Assembly: GCF_027942865.1 (NCBI RefSeq)
Contig: NC_134520.1
Location: forward strand, 35,751,688-35,815,687
Length of the DNA: 64,000 bases
Reading direction: 5' to 3'
Source of the DNA: Odontesthes bonariensis
Taxonomy: Eukaryota; Chordata; Actinopteri; Atheriniformes; Atherinopsidae
The notes under the pieces are model-generated. The model saw nothing but the letters and a program-made list of their open reading frames with translations, was not told the origin of the DNA and did no database searches. Shown piece after piece: positions 10,722 to 21,380 of the stretch. Each line of letters starts with the position of its first letter. Within the stretch, counting starts at the first letter, position 1. A program made the translations under genes and the position numbers.

Positions 10722-10731
10722 CTGATTCCAT
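10722..10731 (-). CDS. Secreted TenA/THI-4-like protein, exon 1 (start codon)
   Basis: Only ten coding bases, ATGGAATCAG, before a GTGACT donor. It is chosen because the phase (1) joins to exon 2 to give MES-G-KRLWF, and because the paralogous copy on the + strand has ATGGAGTCAG|GTAACA at 18080-18089. An A/T-rich TTTAAAAAG about 80 bp upstream could be a TATA-like element. Confidence 0.65.
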
Positions 10732-10859
10732 CTTCAGTTTGTGATGTCTTCGGCGTCCAAACGACAGCTCTGATGGCGTTGTTGTGGAGTCACACAGTCG
10801 GGGAGCCTCCTTTTTAAAGGGACAAACTCAGGGTGGAGTTCATGGATGGCGTTCTATTC

Positions 10860-11440
10860 CTGAGCGTCAGGTGGAAGTTGTGGTTTAAGAGAATCATCGG
10901 TCGGAAAGATGCCCTCATATCCTGTTCAATTTCTTAAAAAGACAATTTATTTTTTCATGTGCTGTGGTTACCCAGCATTAGGCAAGAAGAGAAACAGTCA
11001 CTCTCTTTATCAATTGGAGAGTCAATACAGAAGTACAGAAACAGCCCTTTTTACTGTAAATGCAACAAAATTCATATTCAGTGATGAGTCATCGTGTTGG
11101 TGACTTTTTTTCCAACTTTGAGCCAACAATCTTTGGGTGTTTGTTGGATTTAATCATGTTCAGCTGAAATGTGATCAATGTCTTGATAGTAATTAATAAT
11201 TATTAGATAATTGGGACACTTAAACTAAGCTCTTGATCCATTAATGTGTGAGAATAGACACAGAACTAAGAACATAAATCTAAAAAGCTACCATGACGTG
11301 AAGAGTCCACGAGCACTAGGTGCAGGCAGCATGGCCAAAGAAGAAGAAGAAGGAGAGGATTCTGGGAAAAAACCCACGCTAGACCAGCGATGGGTTCGGG
11401 AGCAGACCAGAAACAAAGCGTCTTATTTATAGTTTTCAAT
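10860..11440. other. No feature recognised
   Basis: Intergenic sequence upstream of the TenA-like gene. Short frames only. A GAAGAAGAAG run at 11339-11352. Nothing I can name. Confidence 0.3.
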
Positions 11441-12700
11441 TAAATTCAATCAATTTTATTCATAAAGCGCCAACTCAAACCAAATGTTTAAACCAATTAC
11501 AGTCCAAACTATTGTAATAAAATCATAACCCAATTCAATAAATGCGAAATTCGTACAATGATGTCATATGTACATGGAGAGGAAAGAGAGCAGAGGGAGG
11601 AGAGGTGCATCATGGGAGCTCCCCCAGCAGGCTGGGCCTATAGCAGCAGAACTATGGGATGTTTCAGGATCACCTGAGCCTCCCTAACTATAAGCTTTAT
11701 CAGAATTCTTAATAAAACTCACACAAATCAGTGAGTGTGTTTGTGCACATTGGTTTTATGATTCTGTTGGTGAGTTCTGGGTTTCGATGAGATTTTGGAT
11801 CCGGTCCAAACCTCTGAAAACTTATCATATAACTAATTATAACGAATTATCGTAACAGCTGTTGCAACTTCTGATAAGCTGGAAATGAGTGACTTGTTGA
11901 AATTACTTATCGATTAAAATCGTTCTTATGCAACACCTCGGTTGTACGTCTGAGCTGCTGCTCATGACTCGTTCTTTAAGAAGGAAAATATTTCATCAGA
12001 CCGATCTTTGGTTTCAACTTCCTCAGATTAACTTCCAAACTTTCAACTTTCTGTAATCTTTCTGCAGGGTAGTGTGGAGAAGAGCCTTTCTACGAGATCT
12101 AAGGAAGCAGAGTGGGGTTAGAGATGCAGGACGGGGGCCATTCAGACCATTTAGGGCTTCAAAACCATCAACGAGGGACTCACCAGATCTCAGAGGAAGG
12201 TATAAATGTGAGTCATCAGCTCAAAATTGAGAGGAGAAATGGTATTTTCTGATGTTGTTGACTAGAGGAAGTATAAACAGAAGAAGAGTGGAGGGACCCC
12301 AGAGGACACGGGGAGAGGGTGATGAGTACTGACCAACGGACACCAAGAATGATCTGTGACGAAGCTGTGAGGAGAACCATCCTAAGGCTCTTAGCACCAA
12401 CCCACTGCTGGAGACTCCTTTTCTGTCTTCTCTTTTATAAGCGGGGTTCAGTTTAATCTGAATTGAATTTAAACTTAATTAAGAAGTTTAGTTTAAATCT
12501 AAGAGAACTGAATAAACGAGGCAGAGAGCAGCTTTGATAGGAACTCTGAGTTCATCGGACATGAGGTCAGAGAAACTCTGGGTAACTGACTCACACTGAG
12601 TCAGTTCATGCCACAGTTTCACCACGATGAAAGAGAACCTAACCTAAAGGTTTCTGTCTGACTTCTGACCCTGAAGAAACAGTCTTTACTTTCCTCAATC
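11440..12700 (-). mobile_element. Degraded LINE remnants (L2/Rex1-like)
   Basis: Phrases such as CAATTTTATTCATAAAGCGCC, CCCCCAGCAGGCTGGGCCTA and TAGGGCTTCAAAACCATCAA resemble the non-coding part of a fish LINE family, read on the - strand. No frame survives. The boundaries are approximate. Confidence 0.4.
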
Positions 12701-12793
12701 CATTTATTGGGTTTTAGATATAAAATCACATTTTAAAACTCCAAACACCATCATCCCAGTTAGATATGAGCTCATTACCCAAACACCGTCTTT

Positions 12794-13518
12794 TTTAAAA
12801 TTTGAAAAAAAAAACAAAAAAAAAATTATTTATTACAAACCATCAAAACACAGCTGGAGAAGACATCTCACAATTATAGTAGAAAGTTTCCACTAAATAA
12901 ACAACAACAACAATAAATAATAATAATAATAAACATCAACAAAACAATATGGGGGGGGGGGGTATAATAAAGCACAATAAGGACACCTACAGTATACTAC
13001 AAGAAAAGACTATTGAAATCTGAATTTAAGCTATGTGGGGTTAGCCTCCAGTTCTTTCATATTATCAAAGTGAGTGATAATGGGTTGCCATCTCAAATTA
13101 AACTTTTTCATTGATCCTCTAAGGGTGAATTTTATCTTTTCTAATTTAAGAAAGAGCATGATATCCTCCAACCATCGGCCTAGGGAAGGAGGTGTGGAAG
13201 ATTTCCACCCTAAGAGAATCCTGCGCCGTGCAAGCAGTGAAGTAAAAGCAATGACATCAGACTGGGTTTTTGTAACTGTGTCTAGATCTAAAGGTATACC
13301 AAAAATTGCAGTAATTGGGTTTGGTTCGATGGGTATGTCCAATGCATCAGACAAGGTTTTAAACACTCCAGACCAATTTGATTCAAGGGAGGGACAGGAC
13401 CAAAAACTATGTGTGAGATTGGCAGGAGAAAATGAACACCTGCTACAGCTTGCGTCTGCTCCTGGGTATATTTCAGCCAGTCTGGCTTTACTATAATGTA
13501 CCCTGTGAAGGACTTTAA
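12794..13518 (-). mobile_element. 5'-truncated L1-like LINE with target-site duplication
   Basis: The - strand frame 13522-13031 reads KVLHRVHYSKARLAEIYPG, then CSRCSF...HSFWSCPSL and LLARRRILLGWKSS. That is the C-terminal zinc-knuckle-like region of fish L1-type ORF2. The insertion is bounded by CCAAACACCGTCTTT at 12779-12793 and again at 13519-13533, a 15-bp duplication. The 3' side (left edge) is A/T-rich. The host sequence resumes immediately after the second copy. Confidence 0.75.
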
Positions 13519-13533
13519 CCAAACACCGTCTTT

Positions 13534-14130
13534 AACGTGGCCTGATCAATTGATCAGAATGGGAGGCAGAGCCTTCGGTTATCAGGCCCCTCTCTGTGGA
13601 ACCATATTTAAAAGAACAATAAACCCAAACCCGCTCACGGCCATTTTTGGTATTCAATGTGAGGATGACCATCTTCCTCGGGCACAATCTGATGGCGTCG
13701 CTTTTGTCACCCTCATAGCGAGAAGAATAATTTGACTTAATTGGAAGCAGGCTGCTCCACCCTCCTACAAACATTGGGTTAGAGATACGCTACAACTCTT
13801 GAAGCTAGAAAAGATTAGACTGGCTCTACGACGTCCTAATAATGATTTCAGCAGTTTATGGCAACCTTTCATTACATACCTGCTCGGACAGGTATAACGT
13901 TTTGATATGTCATGTATATATTATCATTCATCATTACTGAAAACCACATGAATGTTCTCTCACACACCTTTATTTTGTATTCATTTCTTTAATTAATTTT
14001 TTTTATTTTGTTTTATTTTTTCTGCTTGTCCCCTTGGGGTGGGGGGGGGGTTGTTCTTATATTTCTGTATGTCTTATGTATCATTTTAAATTGTGAAAAA
14101 CAAAAAATAAAGTGGAAAAAAAAAATTAAA
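13534..14130 (+). mobile_element. L1-like LINE 3' end
   Basis: The + strand reads LTAIFGIQCEDDHLPRAQSD, then VAFVTLIARRI, a stop, and LNWKQAAPPSYKHWVRDTLQ. This is the same ORF2 C-terminus as in the neighbouring minus-strand copy. A 3' UTR follows, with a G run at 14040-14050 and an A-rich end near 14120. The minus-strand L1 was inserted at its left edge. Confidence 0.65.
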
Positions 14131-14724
14131 AAAGGCCGAAGTTCTCTGATTCTTACGCAATTATTGCGCAACACTGCTGTGTCCTCATCATTCTCAGGAA
14201 GACACAAAAGTGTCAACACAGTCGGTTTGAACTATTAGAAGTTGCATAAGAATCATTGACCTCGACCTCTCTTAAATTCTCTGATGGTTGAACCTTTGAG
14301 TCCTTCAGCTGAGAAGCAGTTCGACACAAAATCTTATTTCATTAAGCAGAGATCTAATGAAACGTTGATGAAAGTTAGTGGCGTACAGTGATTAGAATAA
14401 AGTTTGGTGGTCAGCCTCTGATGCTGCATCAATAGAAACCCGACATGGAGGGTGGGACACACTGTGGTGGGTTTAGGAAGAGTTGGGGGGGTTTAAAAAC
14501 GACAGAAAAGAGACGGATTGGCTGAGCGACAGAGGTCTGGAAGCAGAAGAAGGGAAGAAGGGAAGAGTGAACGAAATGAATCAGATCTCTCTGACCTTTC
14601 AATAAGCTTCCTTTGTTGAATACAGTGGAAATAAAGAGGCTGCTCAGTCACACATCTGTGCTTTAAAAGATGTTTCTCTTAACCTGTGTGGTTTAGAAGT
14701 TTCACTGTTATTTAATTTTATTAG

Positions 14725-14815
14725 GGCTGGGCAACGATTAAAATGTTTAATCTAATTAATCGCATGATTTCCCTGATTAATCACGATTAATCGCATTTGT
14801 ACGCAGAATCCGAAA
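14725..14815. mobile_element. hAT-like end fragment
   Basis: GGGCTGGGCAACGATTAAAA followed by repeated TTAATCG phrases. This is a terminal signature of a common fish hAT family whose other end appears at 20860-20932 (...CACCCAGCCCTA). Confidence 0.5.
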
Positions 14816-14861
14816 AAGGAATCCAAAAGTAGTGTATAGCTTTTTGCATTTAGTTTTATTT

Positions 14862-16525
14862 ATTTATTTTTTTAACACTCTTTTTATTGGTTTTTCAGTT
14901 ATAAGTGTACAAACATTAGAAAAACAAAATTGACAACAAAACATACAAAACAAAAAACAAACAACAAACAAAGATCCCACCCCAAACTAACACGAGCGCT
15001 GCAATATGTATCTGTACATATATATAAAATATATATATATCCATGCATACACATACATACACGTACAAAATCAGCAAGATGACAGGAGACAGGTAAGTGA
15101 ATTGTGTGTTTGAAATAAACAAAATGAAACAAAGTGAAAAGCAGTTGGCCCTCCTCTTCCAGGGACAAATGATCAGTTAAAGTTTCTGTAAGAAGGAATT
15201 CGATGGTTCCCAGATCCTCCAAAACTCGTCTGATTTATGGTTAAGGTCATGAGTCAACTTCTCAAGAGGAATAAGAGCAGAAATCTGTGTTAACCACATG
15301 TTGACGGTAGGGGCCCGGGGAGTTGACCACCTCAGCAAAATACATTTTTTAGCCAGAAATAAAAGAATTATCAACAAAGACTTGGTATCTGCGTCAAAGA
15401 GAGTGTCTGGGGTATGACTGAGGAGACAGAAAGAGGAATTCAGCAAAAATGTTTTACCAGTGACCTCCTGGATTACGGAGTGTACCCCCTTCCAGAAAGT
15501 CTGGATACGGTCACATGACCAAAACAAATGAATAAATGTCCCTTTATGAATTTTACATTTATAACAAAGGTTAGAGGTGTCAGGAAAAATTCTCAGGAGG
15601 CGAACGGGTGTGTAATAGGTTCTAAAAAAAAATGTAAAGTTCTGTTCATATATGGAGATTGAGGTACATTTAGGGAAAACGCCGCTACAGATCTTGTCCC
15701 AGTCAACAGGATTGAACGTCACCTCCAGATCGCGTTCCCATAACAGCTTCAAAGAGTCATAGCTTGAAGAATCAAAATAAAGAAGTGAAACATAAATCTT
15801 TGAAATTAGTTTTTTGGGAGACTTAGCCAAAATTATTATGTTTTCCAATTCAGACAATCCCAGGCGAATCTTGCCTGTCCTCAGAAGGGACCCTATAAAA
15901 TGGCGAATTTGAAGATATTTGTAAAAATCTTTGTGAGGAATATTAAAATCCACCCTGACTTGCTCAAATGATTTAAGTCGGAGTCCAACAGGTCCATAAT
16001 GTTAGATCAGCCCTTAGATGCCCACTCCATCAAACCAATACTCCTAATCTGTACTGGTAGATCTGGATTCAGAGCTAAAGGAGATCGGAAAGAGATGACA
16101 AGAGGAATTTTTAAGTGTTTTTTCAAAAACCAATCTGACATCATTTTGAGTTGTGCTGACCAATAGTATAGTTGTAGAGAGGGCAGGGATAAGCCTCCGA
16201 GATCCTTTGGCTTAGTAAGTATAGAGAACTTAACTCTTTGGTGTTTATTATTCCAAATATAGCGAGATATATGGGAATTCAGAGATTTGAAAAATGCAGA
16301 AGTCAGATAACACGGGAGATTTTGAAATAAATAATTCAGTCAAGGAAGTATATTCATTTTTATAGTGTTGATTCTCCCAAGGAGAGAAGTTGGTAGGGAG
16401 GCCCATTTTGTCATATCTTTCTTAACCCTTTGAATTAGAGGTGAGTAATTAGTTTCAAACAGATTGTTTAAAGTGATGGTTCGGAGTAGATTCAACCTGG
16501 GGTCATTTGAACCGTGACATCCAGC
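14862..16525 (-). mobile_element. 5'-truncated L1-like LINE, about 1.65 kb
   Basis: The - strand begins LAGCHGSNDPRLNLLRTI and NYSPLIQRVKKDMTKWASL, then SLLGRINTIKMNILP, the conserved L1 ORF2 region after the reverse transcriptase. It continues through LPSLQLYYWSAQLK to a 258-codon open C-terminal frame (15953-15177) with CYKCKIHKGTFIHLFWSCD. It ends in an A-rich tail near 14862-14880. Several stops between 16340 and 15953 make it inactive. Confidence 0.75.
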
Positions 16526-16771
16526 CAAGTAGCCCACTCGAAGTTTTTCCGATATTGGCTGAACATCAGCTGAGTTACTGAGTTATCCCGAATAGCTTAG
16601 TACAAGCGCTAATGGACCCTGGCAGTATCTCCAAAATTACCACACTAAAATCACATGCCATGACACCAAACTTCTACAGTAGTACAAATATGGTCTGTAC
16701 TCACAAAATGATGCATTTGGAAGTTTGTACATAGTCCAGGAGTTTATTATTATCAACACAAGCCTAATAGC

Positions 16772-18076
16772 TTCTCTGCTGAGGCTCTAAACTCTCTGCT
16801 GAGGCTCTAAACTCTCTGCTGAGGCTCCAAACTCTCTGGTGAGGCTCCAAGCTCTCTGGTGAGGCTCCAAACTCTCTGGTGAGGCTCCAAGCTATCTGGT
16901 GAGGCTCCAAACTCTCTGGTGAGGCTCCAAACTCTCTGGTGAGGCTCCAAACTCTCTGCCGAGGCTCCAAACTCTCTGCCGAGGCTCCAAACTCTCTCCC
17001 GAGGCTCCAAGCTCTCTGCCGAGGCTCCAAACTCTCTGCCGAGGCTTCAAACTCTCTGCCGAGGCTCCAAACTCTCTGCCGAGGCTTGAAACTCTCTGGT
17101 GAGGCTCCAAACTCTCTGCCGAGGCTCCAAACTCTCTGCCGAGGCTCCAAACTCTCTGCCGAGGCTTGAAACTCTCTGGTGAGGCTCCAAACTCTCTGCC
17201 GAGGCTCTAAACTCTCTGCTGAAGCTCCAAACTCTCTGGTGAGGCTCCAAGCTCTCTGGTGAGGCTCCAAACTCTCTGGTGAGGCTCTAAACTCTCTGGT
17301 GAGGCTCCAAACTTTCTGGTGAGGCTCCAAACTCTCTGGTGAGGCTCCAAACTCTCTGGTGAGGCTTCAAACTCTCTGCCGAGGCTTCAAACTCTCTGCC
17401 GAGGCTTCAAACTCTCTGCCGAGGCTCCAAACTCTCTGCAGAGGCTTCAAACTCTCTGCCGAGGCTCTAAACTTTCTGCCGAGGCTCCAAACAGTCTGCC
17501 GAGGCTCCAAACTCTCTGCCGAGGCTCCAAACTCTCTGACGAGGCTCCAAACTCTCTGCCGAGGTTCCAAACTCTCTGCCGAGGTTCCAAACTCTCTGCC
17601 GAGGCTCCAAACTCTCTGCCGAGGCTCCAAACTCTCTGCCGAGGTTCCAAACTCTCTGCCGAGGTTCCAAACTCTCTGCCGAGGCTCCAAACTCTCTGCC
17701 GAGGCTCCAAACTCTCTGCAGAGGCTTCAAACTCTCTGCCGAGGCTCCAAACTCTCTGCCGAGGCTCCAAACAGTCTGCCGAGGTTCCAAACTGTCTGCC
17801 GAGGCTCCAAACTCTCTGCCGAGGCTCCAAACAGTCTGCCGAGGTTCCAAACTGTCTGCCGAGGCTCCAAACTCTCTGCCGAGGCTTCAAACTCTCTGCC
17901 GAGGCTCCAAACTCTCTGCCGAGGCTCTAAACTCTCTGCTGAGGCTCCAAACTCTCTGGTGAGGCTCTAAACTCTCTGCTGAGGCTCCAAACTCTCTGCT
18001 GAGGCTCTAAACTCTCTGCTGAGGCTCCAAACTCTCTGGTGAGGCTCTAAACTCTCTGCTGAGGCTCCAAACTCTC
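16772..18076. repeat. Minisatellite, about 65 copies of a 20-bp unit
   Basis: Tandem GAGGCTCCAAACTCTCTGCC. The last two bases vary (CC, GT or CT), with sporadic CTCTAA, TTCAA or ACAGTC variants. GT and CT units dominate both flanks and CC units the centre, as expected if the array grew from the inside. Because 20 is not a multiple of 3, each frame cycles through three units and gives a 20-residue repeat (EPRQRVWSLGREFGASAESL on the - strand). Long frames therefore exist on both strands without being genes. The array ends 3 bp before the ATG of a TenA-like first exon. Confidence 0.97.
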
Positions 18077-18079
18077 GAG

Positions 18080-18089
18080 ATGGAGTCAG
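18080..18089 (+). CDS. TenA-like paralogue, exon 1 (start codon)
   Basis: ATGGAGTCAG then a GTAACA donor. This matches the ten-base first exon of the complete gene (ATGGAATCAG|GTGACT). It lies directly after the last minisatellite unit, so any 5' UTR would be minisatellite sequence. Confidence 0.5.
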
Positions 18090-18559
18090 GTAACACCTTT
18101 AACTGCTTTATGGCAATTTAGTAAAGTAGTACTGATAAAAAACTTTAATATTTAAACTTAATATAACTTAATATTTGTAGAACTAAATGTATTTCTTGAA
18201 TAAATCGTTGCAGCCCCAGCTCTTCAGAGCATCTCCCAGCCTCACACTGACGCTGAACTTCCCCTTTATGCCTGAACTCTATCTCCCCCCCGCCACCTCT
18301 GACTGAGCCTTTGGTTAGCTTATCGTTAGCTGTGATCTCCTCAATTCTAAGTCGCTTTGGATAAAAACGCACAAACATGAACGTCCTCAGGTGGCTGTTT
18401 GGACCAAATGTTGATGCATTTAACTTTCTTGGTCTATTGATTAGAATTCACACATCATTTATTAACTCTTATCATCATTTAAAGCTGTTTAAAAACATGA
18501 CATTTCTGCCATTTGTCTCAGAAGGTTTGTTTTAAATTATATATGTGTTACATTGGCAG

Positions 18560-18649
18560 GGAAAATGTTCCGGTTTGAAAGCTGCTGGGTGGCTGTGTGC
18601 CTTCTCTCCATGTGCTCGGGCTTCGTCCCAGAGTCTTATGACCTTCGTG
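18560..18649 (+). CDS. TenA-like paralogue, exon 2 (signal peptide)
   Basis: Acceptor ACATTGGCAG|GG and donor CGTG|GTAAGT. With exon 1 it reads MESGKMFRFESCWVAVCLLS then MCSGFVPESYDLR. Compare FETCWLAVGLLSACSG in the complete gene. Phases match (1 in, 1 out). The signal-peptide core is intact. The gene is head to head with the complete copy, start codons 7.35 kb apart. Confidence 0.6.
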
Positions 18650-18876
18650 GTAAGTTTCTTGTAAGTTTACTTGTTTCCTGCTTCTCGTTCAGAGACAGCT
18701 GAAACCAGCTCAGGAATACACTGCTGTAAAAAGCTTCTTCTCGAATAGAGGCTGACTCTGTGTGCAGATGTTACAGATGCTGCACAGCCTCTTTGTTTCA
18801 GTGCGATACAGAAGAAAAGAATGAACAAACTTCTGTGATTTTTACCCCACAAACCTGCAACTCTTTCTTCCTCCAG

Positions 18877-18995
18877 TGGATAAGAGCTGCAACCTCGAGA
18901 CGTTTGAAGGGTGCAAGGGGATTCCAAACGACCAATCACCCGGGAAACGGGGATTTGAGGATTGTAAACCTGGGTTCTTTCATGTGTCATTTTAG
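18877..18995 (+). CDS. Putative last exon of the TenA-like paralogue fragment
   Basis: A strong acceptor (CTCTTTCTTCCTCCAG|TG) opens a frame in phase with exon 2: VDKSCNLETFEGCKGIPNDQ, then SPGKRGFEDC, to a TAG at 18993. This is not homologous to the catalytic exons of the complete gene, and I found no catalytic exons further on. The three exons would give a 72-residue secreted peptide with a PGKR motif. Alternatively a donor at ATT|GTAAAC (18963/18964) leads to lost exons. Most likely this is a broken gene copy. A short secreted product is possible but unproven. Confidence 0.3.
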
Positions 18996-19080
18996 CAGTT
19001 TGACAAAAATACAAAACTTTCTTTCACCCATGAGATGCAGCTGTTGATCTTGAAAGAGTCGTATGGTCTGGGTTAGGGTA

Positions 19081-19255
19081 CACTGAAAAAAACAACTCAT
19101 AAGATTTACTTGAAAAACCCTTTGTAAGTATTTGCACTCAGATGATTTAAGTAATATTTAATGCTGCAATATCAGGTCAATTTTACTCACCATAAAACAG
19201 TTTTGAAGATATTAAGTAACATTTACTTAATTACATCTAAGTTTGAAGTTATCGA
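19081..19255. mobile_element. Left-end fragment of the CACTGAAAAAA MITE
   Basis: TA then CACTGAAAAAAACAACTCAT and about 175 bp nearly identical to 8590-8790. It then switches abruptly to another element at about 19256. Confidence 0.8.
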
Positions 19256-19257
19256 TC

Positions 19258-19625
19258 AATTTTGTTCCCACGAATTCGGTGCTACTAAAGCTAGCCGCAG
19301 TGAGCTAACGCACTTCCGGTTATTTTCACAAAATAAAATACCCGTTGCCTTTTATCATAGGGAAAGCCATTACGATACAATGGGTGCTTTTGTTTTGAAA
19401 ACAGGAAGTGAACCTACCCTCGTTGTAGCTAGCTTAAAACTGCCATTTTGACAGGAAATGAACATCGGCGACGTCACGTTACATTGCATCTTGGGTAGTT
19501 TGAGTGTGAGTAGTAACCTCATGATGCATACCCAACATTTCGGAGAATCTAGTATGCATCCGGGAACTTAAAAAAAGTTAAAGTTAGTATGAGTAGTAGG
19601 AGAAGTATGCAGTTTCGAACACAGC
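19258..19625. mobile_element. Half copy of the 1.3-kb-type MITE, inverted
   Basis: Reverse complement of about 1328-1700, ending in CAGTTTCGAACACAGCC. It shares the phrases CATCTTGGGTAGTTTGAGTG and ATGATGCATACCCAACATTT. The other half is absent, replaced by the CACTGAAAAAA MITE end. Confidence 0.75.
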
Positions 19626-20582
19626 CAGTGGCCGGCATTGACCTGTTCTAACAGGTCAGCCATCTTGGCTCTGCCCTTATAAGGAGTGGCAGCTGTGTGC
19701 TCAGGTGGAGCTACTGCTACTCCTTTAGTTGCTATGGAGACAGCTGCCCTCACTTTATGGCCAACTGACAGTTGACCTCGGTGTTCAGTACTGACTCGTA
19801 TGCCTCGAACAAACGGTCGCTGTTAGAAAACTATAAGTCATATATGAAAAATTCTTGAATTGTGAGTGCCAGAAGGGACGGCAGAAGCCACTGATGTAAT
19901 TTTTATTCTGCTCCTATTTACGGTTTGTTTTTTATGGCAGTTATAAAATCATCATTTGATGAGGAGATGAGGCGGCCTGTTTATAATGGCCGTGGATGGG
20001 AGCTGGAGTGGTCGCTCTCTGAGCTCATAGGGGATTTGAGGGAAAACCGTGAGGCCGAGCAAAATGACGATGACTTCGGGTGAAAGAGGACAAAAATACC
20101 TACGTTTTACAGTATAATTTGTCTAGGAGCAACAGACATTTTGGACGTGAGAGGCGTTTGCAGCGGGCATGAAAATTTTTCGCGGCTTTCCCTTTGGCAA
20201 ACTTCCCTGGGTCTCCAACAGATGGGATATGTTTGTAAAATGGCCGGAATTCTCCTTTAACGGTTTAAAACTGACTGAAACAGTTGAACCTGCCAACAGT
20301 CCACCCGATCATCTGGTCTCCAACATGCTGGGACCATTTCACGGTTCTGCAGCCCCCAACACACCCAACATTTTTAGCACTTTTCCATTGCATGGCATTG
20401 GCACCGTAAGATAAAGGACGGCTTGGCTCACTTTCTTTGGTTTTCCATTGTAGGTACGACCATGTAACCGATAACTTCAGCTACGTTTCTGCTGCTTCTT
20501 CAGCCGATCCGATCCAGTGCAACATAAATCATGGACATCTCGTTTGTGCACGTGGATCACATATTGTGTTTCTTACTAATGA
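19626..20582. other. No gene recognised
   Basis: Moderate-complexity sequence with short frames. The 81-codon frame at 20169-20414 has no recognisable domain. Possibly old transposon sequence, but I cannot place it. Confidence 0.3.
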
Positions 20583-20936
20583 ATAGGGATGGGAATTGAT
20601 AAGATTTTTACGATTCCAATTCCATTTTTGATTCTGCTTAACGATTCGGTTCTTTGTCGGTTCCCTTATCGATTCTCATTTGGAGAAAAAGGACAACAAA
20701 CCGGTCGATTAGCATCAACTTTGTTTAGTTTAGAAGTAACTCTAACTCTGCTGTCTCTCTGAACTTTCCTATCCATTAAAAGGCACAAAAGCCCCCCCCA
20801 AGAAAATGTTTGGGTTTTTTTTAAATAAAAAAATTAAATAAAACCTGCGTTAATGCGCATTAAAACATTTATTGGCGTTAAATAATTAACGAGTTCACGC
20901 GATAATAACGAGTTAACTCACCCAGCCCTAATTTAA
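20583..20936. mobile_element. Composite of hAT-like ends and a SINE tail
   Basis: 20583-20700 has GGGATGGGAATTGATAAGAT and GGTTCCCTTATCGATTC phrases. 20750-20800 matches the tail of the SINE at 27886-28065 (GAACTTTCCTATCCATTAAA). 20845-20932 is an hAT-type end (GCGTTAATGCGCATT...CACCCAGCCCTA). The SINE-tail to hAT-end order recurs at 28000-28160. Confidence 0.5.
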
Positions 20937-20940
20937 TTAA

Positions 20941-21380
20941 CCCTTTGTGCGGTCTTAACATTCTGTTTACTCCTTTTGTCCTACGGGTCAGAAATGAGCC
21001 GGCCTACCAAAGCCCCAAAATAAAGCAACTTAACTGAATTTTAAATCCAAAATCTATTTTGTATGATGAAACCACCTGTTATTTAACTATTCAACTCAAT
21101 TCAATACATTTTTTATCATGTATTTTTTGTTACAAAAAGACGATCACCAGTTTTCAGGATTACACTTTTTTTTTTAACCACAAACCAACTGTCAGTTGGA
21201 CCAACAGTTTTCTTGTTTTCTCAGTTTTCTTTTACATAATAAAGGTTTATTATTGCTATTATATAAATGTTGAAGTAATTACTTTTGAATTTATTATATT
21301 GAAAGGGAAAAAAAATGAACTTTTTTCTGGTGTTTAAATGTTTTTATAATTCACGGGTCAAAAATGACCCATAAGACATC
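20941..21380. mobile_element. piggyBac-like MITE, left part
   Basis: TTAA (20937-20940) then CCCTTTGTGCGGTCTTAAC, followed by about 440 bp matching the left 430 bp of the complete element at 35279-36294. It breaks off at CATAAGACA, where a Harbinger end begins. Confidence 0.75.

Noticed and set aside
13074-13496. 140-codon + strand frame
   Set aside because: Antisense shadow of the minus-strand L1-like ORF2 C-terminus.
16764-17970. Long open frames on both strands (up to about 200 codons) encoding 20-residue repeats
   Set aside because: They arise because the 20-bp minisatellite unit lacks stop codons in several frames. They overlap on opposite strands and have no start context, splice signals or unique sequence.
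16772-18076. CRISPR-like array
   Set aside because: Contiguous 20-bp tandem units with no unique spacers, in a eukaryotic genome.
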